DNA from: VAZQ01 sp963835165
GTDB taxonomy: Bacteria; Pseudomonadota; Alphaproteobacteria; Rhizobiales; Xanthobacteraceae
DNA length: 64,000 bases
Direction: 5' to 3'
NCBI GenBank assembly: GCA_963835165.1
Contig: CAWIGD010000018.1
Span: 124,001-188,000, forward strand
Shown piece after piece: positions 25,586-34,231 of this stretch (the stretch's first letter is position 1; each line of letters opens with the position of its first letter). The notes under the pieces were generated by a model. That model was given only the letters and a program-made list of their open reading frames with translations. It ran no database searches and was not told where the DNA came from. A program made the translations under genes and the position numbers.

Positions 25586-28369
25586 TCAGGCTATGACCGA
25601 AAAGCCCAGTTCCTCGGCGAGCCTGCCAATGTCCTCGATCGTTGCGATGTCCAGCCGTCCACAGAGATGCGCGCTCTGATATCCCGATAACGCCAGCACG
25701 ATGGTTTCGGCCGCACAGGCCACCAGCGCATTCGCGCGTTCGGGGGCTTCGACGTGTCCCAAGACCGACGACGGCGGTGGCAGAACCAGGCCTCCGCTCA
25801 ACAGCCGCAGGTCGTCCCGCTGCTGGACCAGATCCGGCACCACATTGAAGGGGCGCGATACGTCGCAGACCAGCGCACCGCTGCGCAAATGGTGGGACGC
25901 AATGAAAGGCTGCACGGCGTTGGTTGCCGCCAGCACGACATGTGCCCTGGGGAGATTCCGGTCGATATCGGTGGTGATAGTCATCCCCGCGTCGCCGTGC
26001 GGCGGCGCGGATGTTCGTCCGTGAGCGATCCGCGCCGCCAAGGTGCCGGAGGTAAACTCGCGCCCGGCGGCGGCACGAGCGGTCACATGTCGCCTGCAGT
26101 CTTCGGCCACCTCCCGCAGTTTTCCGAGGCTCGCTTCAGTGGCGAGCGGATTGCCGATGAGGATCAACTCTGCGGCCCGCTCGGCGCACAGCAGGCTCAG
26201 CGCGTGGCCGATCGCACCGGTGGCGCCGACGACCGCGACCGTGCAATCCCCCAGTGCGAAGCCGTACTTCGCGCAGGCAGCCTCAACGGAGCGAATGGCG
26301 GTCCAGGTCGTGAGGCTATTGCCGCTGGTTATCGTCAGTCCTGGTCGTTGCGTTAGCGCGAGGCCGCCATCGGCGACGATCGAGCTGAAACCTCCCAGTC
26401 CGACGACGCTGGCGCCGCGTTCGCTTGCCAGATCGACCGCGCTTTGCACCAGCGCCACCGCGGCGTCGCCCGAGAGGGCGAGAAGTTCCGACGGCAGATG
26501 CGGCAGCACGATCAGCTCGCCATCGGCAACGCTGCTGTCAGCGCCCTCGATAGCGAGCTCATCAAGGGGAAACGGTTTGACAAACTCGGCGATGCGCAAC
26601 CGCAGCCCCGTCAACTGCTCGTCGCTGAACGGCTGCAGCGTCGAATCGAAGCGGCGCAGGTCGCCGGTGGCAAGGAGATGAACGACGAAGGCGAATCGGG
26701 TGCGTTCCTTCGTCAGCGCGCGCCGCGAGATGGCGCGCTGCGGCCGTCCGGGCTCGCCGAGCCGAGACGGCGCCGGGGAGGAGGCGCCATCCATCAGGTG
26801 AGCAAGGAGCTCACCCGCCGCGCCGCGTTGCAGGATGTCTAACAGGCGTCGCAGTGATTCGATCAGCCGGTCGCACAGGGTTGCGTCGGCGATCAGCGGA
26901 GGCTCGATGCGCAGCACTGTGCCGTTGGTAAAGGACGGCGCGATGCGGACGTGCTCGACATTCAGCAGGTAGCTCACAGCCATGTACAGCAACAGGCCGT
27001 GCTCCTGCATGACCGCGAGCATTCCCGCCTGGGTATTCGCGATGTGTTCGAGGTCCAGGTCCACGCCGATCATCAGCCCGCGCCCGCGGATGTCTGCGAC
27101 CAGCAAGGGATATTCGCTTTGGAGCTGCCGCAACTGCTGCTGCAGTCGCTGCCCGACCGTCGCCACCTGCCGCACCAGGCGCCGGTCGTCCTTGGTCAAT
27201 TCATTGATCGTCGCCAATGCGGCGCTGCATGCCAATGCGTTTCCCGCGAATGTGGACCCGTGCCGCAGATCGAAGTGTTCGGTATAGACGGATTGCTTGT
27301 AGAGACAGGCGCCGATCGGCATGAGCCCGCCGCCGAGCGCCTTGGCGAGGGTCAGGATGTCGGGCGTCACGCCTTCGGCTTCGCAGGCGAACAGGGTGCC
27401 CGTCCGCCCGAGACCGGTCTGCACCTCATCGACAACAAGCAATGCACCGAAGCGGCGACACAACTCCGCTGCCGCCGCCAGATAGCCCGGGGGCGCGACA
27501 TGGATTCCTGACTCGCCTTGGATGATCTCCACCACGAACGCGGCAAAGAAATCGGGCCGCAACTCAAGCGTTGTTTGCAGGGCCTCGAGATCCCCGAACG
27601 GCACGTAGTTGAAGCCCGGAACCGGCGCGCCGAAGCCGCGCTGGAAGAACTCCCTGCCGGTCGCCGACATTCCCGCGAGCGTGAGGCCGTGAAAGCCATC
27701 GCGAGTCGACAGGATCCCAAGTCTGCCCGTGCGAGCGCGGGCGAGCTTGATCGCGGCTTCCACCGCCTCCGCGCCGCTGTTTGTGAAGACGGCGTGACTG
27801 AGGCCGGCAGGGGCGACCGCGAGCAAACGTTCCGCGAGCTCGCCGGCCGCCGCGGAAATGGACGTGATCACCAGATTGGGGCGCGACTCCCGCCGCACTG
27901 TCTCCAGCGCGTCCCAAATCGGTTTCGGATCATGACCGAACGGAACGGCTCCAAACTGCGCGATGAAATCGGCGTAAGGCGTTCCCTCGGCATCGAACAG
28001 GAAACATCCTTCGCCGCGCACGAATTTCTTGTCGAGCGCCAGCCGCTGATACAGAAAGCCCTTGTATGGCGCGACGTACCGAATGTAGGGGTCCTGCTCG
28101 TCCCGATGCCAGTCCGGCACCGACGACAAGTCGATCGCCTGATCGTCGAGAGAGAAACGTTTGGTCCGGGCGGTATCCTGGCGAGGTGTCGTGACGCCCG
28201 CGTCGGGCGCCTTCAACAGCTCGACCAATTCGGTCTTGTGCCGCGCCAGCAGCTCCGCGGCGGCCTTGCCGAGCGTTCCCTTGCGGGCGCTGAAGCGCAG
28301 ATCGGTACCATCGACCCAGAGCTTGACGCCGCGATCGCGCAGATCGCTCAACAACTCCAGCGCCGTCAT
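25586..28369 (-). CDS. TubC-type docking domain - class III aminotransferase - acyl-ACP-reductase-like fusion
   Basis: A 927-residue cluster enzyme with three parts. Residues 1-50 (MTALELLSDLRDRGVKLWV...) are a TubC_N beta-hairpin docking domain. Residues about 95-500 are a PLP class III aminotransferase (NSGAEAVEAAIKLAR, DEVQTGLGRTG, PLP lysine about 343 in TLAKALGGG). Residues about 635-925 resemble cyanobacterial long-chain acyl-ACP reductase (GLGGFSSI, VAVVGATGAIG, APERANALVACAAE, final IGRLAEELGF). The position aligned to that enzyme's catalytic cysteine (Cys294 in Synechococcus) reads GGLVLPPPS, with no cysteine, so reductase chemistry is uncertain. ATG 28369 overlaps the stop of the upstream NRPS gene (ATGA) and has GGGAGGAGGG upstream, so the two are translationally coupled. 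Confidence 0.87.
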   Translation of the reverse strand: MTALELLSDLRDRGVKLWVDGTDLRFSARKGTLGKAAAELLARHKTELVELLKAPDAGVTTPRQDTARTKRFSLDDQAIDLSSVPDWHRDEQDPYIRYVAPYKGFLYQRLALDKKFVRGEGCFLFDAEGTPYADFIAQFGAVPFGHDPKPIWDALETVRRESRPNLVITSISAAAGELAERLLAVAPAGLSHAVFTNSGAEAVEAAIKLARARTGRLGILSTRDGFHGLTLAGMSATGREFFQRGFGAPVPGFNYVPFGDLEALQTTLELRPDFFAAFVVEIIQGESGIHVAPPGYLAAAAELCRRFGALLVVDEVQTGLGRTGTLFACEAEGVTPDILTLAKALGGGLMPIGACLYKQSVYTEHFDLRHGSTFAGNALACSAALATINELTKDDRRLVRQVATVGQRLQQQLRQLQSEYPLLVADIRGRGLMIGVDLDLEHIANTQAGMLAVMQEHGLLLYMAVSYLLNVEHVRIAPSFTNGTVLRIEPPLIADATLCDRLIESLRRLLDILQRGAAGELLAHLMDGASSPAPSRLGEPGRPQRAISRRALTKERTRFAFVVHLLATGDLRRFDSTLQPFSDEQLTGLRLRIAEFVKPFPLDELAIEGADSSVADGELIVLPHLPSELLALSGDAAVALVQSAVDLASERGASVVGLGGFSSIVADGGLALTQRPGLTITSGNSLTTWTAIRSVEAACAKYGFALGDCTVAVVGATGAIGHALSLLCAERAAELILIGNPLATEASLGKLREVAEDCRRHVTARAAAGREFTSGTLAARIAHGRTSAPPHGDAGMTITTDIDRNLPRAHVVLAATNAVQPFIASHHLRSGALVCDVSRPFNVVPDLVQQRDDLRLLSGGLVLPPPSSVLGHVEAPERANALVACAAETIVLALSGYQSAHLCGRLDIATIEDIGRLAEELGFSVIA

Positions 28370-31300
28370 ATGACGCCCTCCTCCCAATCCCCGGAGGCAT
28401 GGGGCATTTCGAGCAGTCCTCCGACGTGAGCGTGCAGCAGCTCTTGCCCATCCTCCAGCTGCAGCAAGCCGCGCACCCGCGCAAAATCAAGCCAGCCTAT
28501 GGGGCAAAGGCCGAGACCGTAACGCCACGCCGAAGTCTCGACGGCGTGCGCCATCGCACCCGCCTCGAGCAAGCTGAAGCGCCAGGCGAGGTCGCCGTAG
28601 ATGGGCTCGATGGCTCGGGGCTGGAGGACGAAAAACAGGGAGAAGCGCGCTTGTTCGAAGGCCGGCCTGTTGGTGAACGGCTCATGGATCTCAGCATCCA
28701 GTTCCGCCCCCAGCGTGATCGGCACGAGACAATGTTCGACCGGATGATAGTAGAACGTCCCTGCGGGAAGACCGGCAACTCCGTCGGGCTTCGCATGCAG
28801 ATAGGTCTGTACGGGATACAAGCCGCCCGCGGAGCCATAGCCGTATTTTTCCGTGTCGCCTTTCGTCATTCGGCTGAGCTCGGCCAGCAACGCACCGAGC
28901 GCGGCGAGCGGGACCGCTTCGGAACGAAAATGCCGCACTGCGCGCCGCCGGCTGATTCGATCCGTCAGATCGCTTGGACGTCCGGCGTCGTCCAGCCGCA
29001 GCCGTCCCCAGTCCTCGGGGAACGCCCGGATGCCGTGGTTCTCTCGACGGAAAGCCTCCTTCGCCGCGGGGTCCAGGATCAGGTCAAAGCTGCGTCGCAG
29101 TGATACGGCCGCGGGTGCTCCGGCTTTGGTTGCGATGGCGCTGTTCTCTTGATAGCGCTCGGCAAGCGCTGCGGCGGAGGGGTCGCGCAGGAACTCCTGA
29201 AAAGACGGTCGGAAGTTGAGTTCCTTCTGCAGTCGTCCGACGATGCGCACCAGATCCATCGAGGTGGCGCCCAGACTGAGCAGGTTCTTGCGGGGATCGA
29301 CCGACGGCAGCGCCAGTTCCTGCGCAATCAAAGCCGTGATGCGCGCGAGTACATCGGGCTGCTGCTGTGTCGGTGCGGGTTGCGCGCTCGGCGGCCGCGC
29401 GACCGAAGGCAGTGCCTTGCGGTTCACCTTGCCATTTGGCGTGAGCGGCAGCGCATCGAGTTCCTGCCAAACCGCTGGCACCATGTATTCCGGCAGATGT
29501 TGGCGCAGATGGTTGGCCAAGTCCTCGATCGCGACACCCTGGGCGACCACGTAGGCGACGAGGTGTTTCGGCCCCGCACGTTCTCCCACCGCCATCACCA
29601 CCGCGGACTTCACCTTGGGATGTCGTTCCAGCGTTGCCTCGATTTCCCCCAATTCGATCCGATAGCCCTGCACCTTGACCTGATCGTCTTCCCGACCCAG
29701 AAACTCGATGTTGCCATCCGGCAGATAGCGTCCCAAATCCCCGGTTCGATAGAGGCGTTCGCCACTTCGCGGATGGGAGACGAACTGCGCTCGGGTCTTT
29801 GCTTCGTCTCGCCAGTAACCGCGCGCGAGCCCGATGCCGCCGATATAGATTTGTCCCGGCGCCCATGTCGGGCACGGCGCCATCTCTTCGTTCAGCACGT
29901 GCATTTGCTGGTTGCGCAGAGGCTGGCCGTACGGAATGCTCCTCCAGTCCTTGCTCACGGTGAGGATCGGGTAAGAGATCGACCAGATCGAAGCTTCGGT
30001 CGCGCCTCCGAGGCTGAGCAGTTGCAATCCCGGCAGCACGGCGCGTGCTCGGTCCGGCAGTCCCACGGGGATCCAATCCCCGCTCAACAACGCGAGCCGG
30101 ATCGAATGATCGCTCTGCCGGCTTTCGAGATGATCCACCCACATCTGCAACAGGGCGGGCACCGAGTTCCAGATCGTGACTCTCTCCCGGCGGACGATGT
30201 CCGCCCAATCTCCCGGCTCCCGCGCGCTCATCGGATGTGGCACGACGATCGTCGCGCCGGCCGCCAACGCGCCGAAAATGTCGTAGACGGAAAGATCGAA
30301 GCTCAGTGACGACAGCGCAAAGATTCGATCTTCGGCGCCCACCCCAAACCGCTCGTTGATGTCCAGGACGGTGTTCAGCGCGCTGCGATGCTCGATCATC
30401 ACCCCCTTGGGTTCGCCGGTCGAGCCGGAGGTAAAGATGACGTAGGCGAGGTCGGTCTCGCGCGCGCTCGGCGCCAACGGCTCTTCGATTTGCTCTTCTT
30501 GACCGGGACTCTGCCACTCCACCGACAGGCATTGCACGCCGGGCGGCCACTCCAGTCGTTCCGCGATACAGGGTTGCGTCAGGACGATCTCCACCTCGCC
30601 TTGGCGCAAGAGAAACCAGCGTCGTTCCTGCGGGAGATCGGGATCGACCGGCAGGTAGGCGCCTCCAGCCTCGAGAACGGCGATCGCCCCGACCACCTGT
30701 TCCCAGCCCTTCTCCATGACGAGCGCCACCAAGCGGTTCGGGCCAGCGCCCAGTTGCCGCAGGCGCTGCGCCAGACGCCGGGCATGTCGATGCACATCTT
30801 TATAGGTGAGCCGGCGCTCCCAGGTCGCAATGGCGGTGTGGTCGGGGCGCTTGCGTACCTGGTCGAGAAACGGGTCGTGCAACAGACCTTGCGGAAGGGA
30901 GCCGGCGGTGTCGTTCACCACAGTGCGCTGCGCCATCTGCGCCAATGGAAGCAGATCAGCCTTGGTCTCGCGCCACGCCGCCTCGTCGAGCGCGAGTCGC
31001 TGCAGAAAGGCGCAGTACGCTCCAAACATGTCGTCCAACAGCCCGGGCGGGAACAGTTCTTCAACCGCGTCCCAGCTCAGATAAAGATGTCCCCCGCGCT
31101 GATAGACCTGGTGATCGAGATACACCTGCGGCGTCTGACTCACACCGTAAGAGATCTCGCCCACGCGATCCGCTGATTGCCACCCGGGCATCCTGGGCGC
31201 GAGCGCGCTGGTGAAGACCACCGGCATCGACGGCGGCCGGTCCGGATCGCCACGTTTGGCGATCTCGTGCAGCAGGTGCAGTCCGCCATATTCGCGGTGC

Positions 31301-32442
31301 TTGAGGTCGCTGCGAAATTGCGCGGTCATCCTTTTGACCAGGAGATCGAAGGGGACCGCCGGGCCGTCATGAACCTCCAGAAGCAGGATGGAGGTGAAAT
31401 CACCAACCAGCCGATGGACGTGCGGATGCAGGGAAGGGCGCTGGAACAGAGTGGTGTTGAGGGTGAAATGCGGACTTTGGCTCCACGCCGCCAGAACTCT
31501 CGCGAACGCCGCCAGCAACGTGCCTGACAGCGAGGTGCGGGCCTTGGCGCTTCGGCTTTTGAGTTTTCGCCAGACCTCGTGATCGAGCATCGCTTCCCGG
31601 CGCACAAATCGCGGTTGCGTTATGGCAACCGGATTCTTGGCAAGCGGCAGCTTGGGCGCGGCGGGCAGCGTTTCGAGGCGGCGCAGCCAGTACTGCTCCG
31701 CGCGCCTGTAGCTCTTGGAGTTGCGTTGCTGCGCGGCGGTCAGCACGTAGTCGCGGAAGCTGATCTCGAGAGGTGCGAGGTGAGCAGTCCGTTGATAGGC
31801 GAGCTGGATCAATTCAGCGTGCAGGATTTGCAGGCTCCAGATGTCGATGAACAGCAGATCACAACTGAAGTGCAGCAGCGTTCGCTCTTTCAGCTCCGTC
31901 GTACGCATTTCGAACAAGGGCCAGCGATCGGGCGAAAAGAGCTGATGCGACATCCGGCTCCGGATGGCAGCCAATTCGAAGTCCGTCTTCGCTTGATCGG
32001 CGTCTCGCAGATCGAGGTGTTTGATGTCGTAACGCGGGGTGTGCGGCAGAATCTGCTGCAGTCCGTCGTCACGGATGACGGCGCGCAGCATCTCATGGCG
32101 ATCGATCAGTTTCTCCCAGGCGGCCTGCAACCGTCGGCGATCAACACCGGAGAGGTCGACCTCGACGTAGACGTGGCAGCCGATGTTGCCAAGTTCGAAA
32201 AAATCGCCGCGCCCGAGCCAATAGGCCTTTTGCAAATCGGTGAGGGGGAATGGTTCGTGACGGGATTCCGGGGCCGGTATGATGGTAGGTGGAGCCCTCT
32301 CGGATTCGGCAGTGAACCACTGCCGCGCCCGCCGGTCTTCGTTGAAGACTTCGCTCACGCGCCTCTCCCGCCGCCCGAAAAGCCAATCATTGCACCCTGC
32401 CGGCAGGGTGTCGCATTCTACCTCGCTTTCCGGCTGACACAT
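28366..32442 (-). CDS. NRPS module: heterocyclization - adenylation (Cys) - PCP - thiazoline oxidase
   Basis: A 1358-residue single-module synthetase. The Cy domain (about 60-490) has FPLTDLQKAYWLGR, RHEMLRAVIRDDGLQ, LPAAPKLPL and the DxxxxDxxS motif (DLLFIDIWS). The A domain (about 515-1015) has FTSGSTGEPKGVMIEH and pocket residues from SFDLSVYDIFG, IWNSVPALL, LLSGDWIP and SLGGATEASIWS that spell D-L-Y-N-L-S-L-I-W, the textbook cysteine code. A PCP (LGATSMDLVRI) and a SagB/McbC-type FMN oxidase (RRAVRHFRSE, GSAGGLYPVQTYL, LEAGAMAHAVETSA) follow. It should condense an acyl thioester with Cys, cyclise it and oxidise it to a thiazole. The frame opens at ATG 32442, but GTG 32358 has a better GGGAGAGG site. 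Confidence 0.93.
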   Translation of the reverse strand: MCQPESEVECDTLPAGCNDWLFGRRERRVSEVFNEDRRARQWFTAESERAPPTIIPAPESRHEPFPLTDLQKAYWLGRGDFFELGNIGCHVYVEVDLSGVDRRRLQAAWEKLIDRHEMLRAVIRDDGLQQILPHTPRYDIKHLDLRDADQAKTDFELAAIRSRMSHQLFSPDRWPLFEMRTTELKERTLLHFSCDLLFIDIWSLQILHAELIQLAYQRTAHLAPLEISFRDYVLTAAQQRNSKSYRRAEQYWLRRLETLPAAPKLPLAKNPVAITQPRFVRREAMLDHEVWRKLKSRSAKARTSLSGTLLAAFARVLAAWSQSPHFTLNTTLFQRPSLHPHVHRLVGDFTSILLLEVHDGPAVPFDLLVKRMTAQFRSDLKHREYGGLHLLHEIAKRGDPDRPPSMPVVFTSALAPRMPGWQSADRVGEISYGVSQTPQVYLDHQVYQRGGHLYLSWDAVEELFPPGLLDDMFGAYCAFLQRLALDEAAWRETKADLLPLAQMAQRTVVNDTAGSLPQGLLHDPFLDQVRKRPDHTAIATWERRLTYKDVHRHARRLAQRLRQLGAGPNRLVALVMEKGWEQVVGAIAVLEAGGAYLPVDPDLPQERRWFLLRQGEVEIVLTQPCIAERLEWPPGVQCLSVEWQSPGQEEQIEEPLAPSARETDLAYVIFTSGSTGEPKGVMIEHRSALNTVLDINERFGVGAEDRIFALSSLSFDLSVYDIFGALAAGATIVVPHPMSAREPGDWADIVRRERVTIWNSVPALLQMWVDHLESRQSDHSIRLALLSGDWIPVGLPDRARAVLPGLQLLSLGGATEASIWSISYPILTVSKDWRSIPYGQPLRNQQMHVLNEEMAPCPTWAPGQIYIGGIGLARGYWRDEAKTRAQFVSHPRSGERLYRTGDLGRYLPDGNIEFLGREDDQVKVQGYRIELGEIEATLERHPKVKSAVVMAVGERAGPKHLVAYVVAQGVAIEDLANHLRQHLPEYMVPAVWQELDALPLTPNGKVNRKALPSVARPPSAQPAPTQQQPDVLARITALIAQELALPSVDPRKNLLSLGATSMDLVRIVGRLQKELNFRPSFQEFLRDPSAAALAERYQENSAIATKAGAPAAVSLRRSFDLILDPAAKEAFRRENHGIRAFPEDWGRLRLDDAGRPSDLTDRISRRRAVRHFRSEAVPLAALGALLAELSRMTKGDTEKYGYGSAGGLYPVQTYLHAKPDGVAGLPAGTFYYHPVEHCLVPITLGAELDAEIHEPFTNRPAFEQARFSLFFVLQPRAIEPIYGDLAWRFSLLEAGAMAHAVETSAWRYGLGLCPIGWLDFARVRGLLQLEDGQELLHAHVGGLLEMPHASGDWEEGVI
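32393..32410. promoter_or_regulatory. Perfect 18-base palindrome at the NRPS start
   Basis: CACCCTGCCGGCAGGGTG is a perfect dyad at 32393-32410. If translation of the NRPS begins at GTG 32358, the dyad lies in the leader 35-52 bases upstream and could be an operator or RNA hairpin. If it begins at ATG 32442, the dyad is coding. Confidence 0.45.
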
Positions 32443-32876
32443 CAGCCCCCGAAAAGCGCGCCTGCGTCAAAGTTCCGCGTGCGTACCGTAGATGTTCACG
32501 CAATCTTCGCAAGCTTGATGGTCGTGTCTCAGATCAAATCGCGGCTCCCGTGCCAACCGTTGCTCGTAGTTCCGACGATCGACTGTCATCCCGCAAGCTA
32601 GTTCCGCGGGGACGTTTCGGCTCTGCGTTGCAACGCTCGTCATCGCAGTATTCCGTTTCGTGATGAGAGCATCCGCTCTCGTTCCCATCTGCATCCAAAC
32701 TATCGCAGGCGACATTCGAGGCGCTGTGATCGTGGTCACAAAACCTGCTCTTACCGAATGGCGGGGTGGCCTCGATGTCATTTGATGGCCTGGCTGCACG
32801 CGACGCGCTTGGCGCACTAAGTTGCTTCCAATTTGAACTTGCATGCGCTCGCATTGCTGGGCGCAACCTTCCCCCG
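32443..32876. other. Intergenic upstream of the NRPS gene, with Crp-like box
   Basis: This 434-base gap within the peptide cluster is less GC-rich than its flanks. It holds a perfect TGTGA-N6-TCACA box at 32725-32740. A short minus-strand frame starting at ATG 32643 and ending at 32467 (58 residues, about 90 bases downstream of the box) could be a small gene, but it has only a weak ribosome site and no recognisable family. Confidence 0.5.
32725..32740. promoter_or_regulatory. Crp-like box TGTGA-TCGTGG-TCACA
   Basis: A perfect match to the CRP consensus, about 290-375 bases upstream of the NRPS start on the minus strand. The distance is longer than for the other boxes in this window, implying a long leader or a small unannotated gene in between. 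Confidence 0.6.
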
Positions 32877-34050
32877 TCACGTCGCGTTTTCGATTTCCTT
32901 TCGAAAAATATCTGACGGGGGAATCACAGTCCTGTGGACGACGAGCAAATTGCCTGCGAAGCGAACCAACAGTGCTATCAATGGCGTCAGTCCCTTCGCA
33001 AGCACGTATAGCGGCTCGCTATGACAACCGATCCTGGCCTTGAACGCGTCTGCCGATTGCCCGACGTGGATCGTCGACACGCGTTTCCGCAACGCGCGAT
33101 CGAGGCCCGCGTACATCAGGTTGAAGTACAGATCCAACTCTTCGTTGAGCGCGTAATCGAGGCCGGCAAACAACAGGTGATAAGATGATCCAGCATGCAG
33201 GCACCAGCCGAACGCGATGATCTTCGAATCCTTGAAAATCACCAGCAGGTCGACATCCCCCTCCAAGCGCAACATCAATTGATCGGAAGAACTCAATCGG
33301 AAGGATTTCAAGCTTGGCATCGGCCTTGGCGGCCATCTGACAATACAAGCCGTGGACTTCCGCGGTGTACAGTCTCGATATTTCTTTGGGGTCGGTCAGG
33401 ATCGCTTGACGGATTCCGGGATCCTTCAGCTTTCGGATCGAGCGGTTGATCTGCTGACGATAGCGCGTTCTCAGCGCGGCGCAGTACTCGGCAAAATCCC
33501 GAAATGAGGGCTTGAAGAAGTGCATCGGCGGTGTGGGGATTTGCCGATATCCAAGATCCAGGAGCGGCCTGGTCCATTCCAGATCATTTTTCCCGAACTC
33601 CTTGTAGACGATTGCATCCGATCTGGTTTCCGTCGCCAAATCGCGTATCACCGCGTCCAAGACCGACAGAATCTCGGCGCTCGAATTGATCGATATCAGC
33701 GCCAGGTTTTTCTCACCAGGCGACCCAGGCAGGCCGCAGATAAACAATTTCAATTTCCGAAATCTCGACAGCAATTGTGGCATGCGCCGGATGATCCACG
33801 CCAAGCGCGGATCTGCGAGATCCGCGAGATCGATCGTCATTGCGGTGAGACAGGCACATGCGGCGGGACGGCCATTGTCGTCATAGACGATGACATACCA
33901 GAACCGGCAATTCTCCTTCATGCTGGTCTCGACCGCAGCGATGAAGCGTGGATCCATGAAAATCGATCCACCGGACTCGGAACGAACGCGCTCCCAAGCG
34001 GTCAGGTCAACTTCACCGATCGAATTGAAGACGCGATTCGTAAATGGCAT
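32877..34050 (-). pseudogene. GNAT/FemAB-like acyltransferase, frameshifted
   Basis: Two frames together encode one protein of about 390 residues. The upstream frame (from 34050) gives an N-terminal half with MDPRFIAAVETSMKENCRFW, RFRKLKLFICGLPGSPG and RYRQQINRSIRKLKD; after IEFFRSID it loses protein-like character. The continuation is in the neighbouring frame: LRLEGDVDLLVIFKDSKIIAFGW, HLLFAGLDYALNEELDLYFNLMYAGLD and QSADAFKARIGCHSEPLYVLAKG, a typical FemAB/GNAT-like C-terminal domain, ending at 32877. The shift lies near 33265-33295 and equals one extra base. Its place inside the peptide cluster suggests an acyl or aminoacyl transfer role. It is either inactivated or a sequence error. Confidence 0.75.
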
Positions 34051-34231
34051 TCGTCCGTGTCATCCCGCAAATACATCACGAAGGCGGACAGCCTCATTCC
34101 GGTTTCTTGACCGCGGCGCTGGAGGTTCGATTGAAACACTCGTCGCCGCTGAGCGTTCGGGATCCACTAGGGATCGTCCCACCGATTTCCTGGATCGATC
34201 GATGCATTCTGGCGGACAAGTCTGCGTGCCG

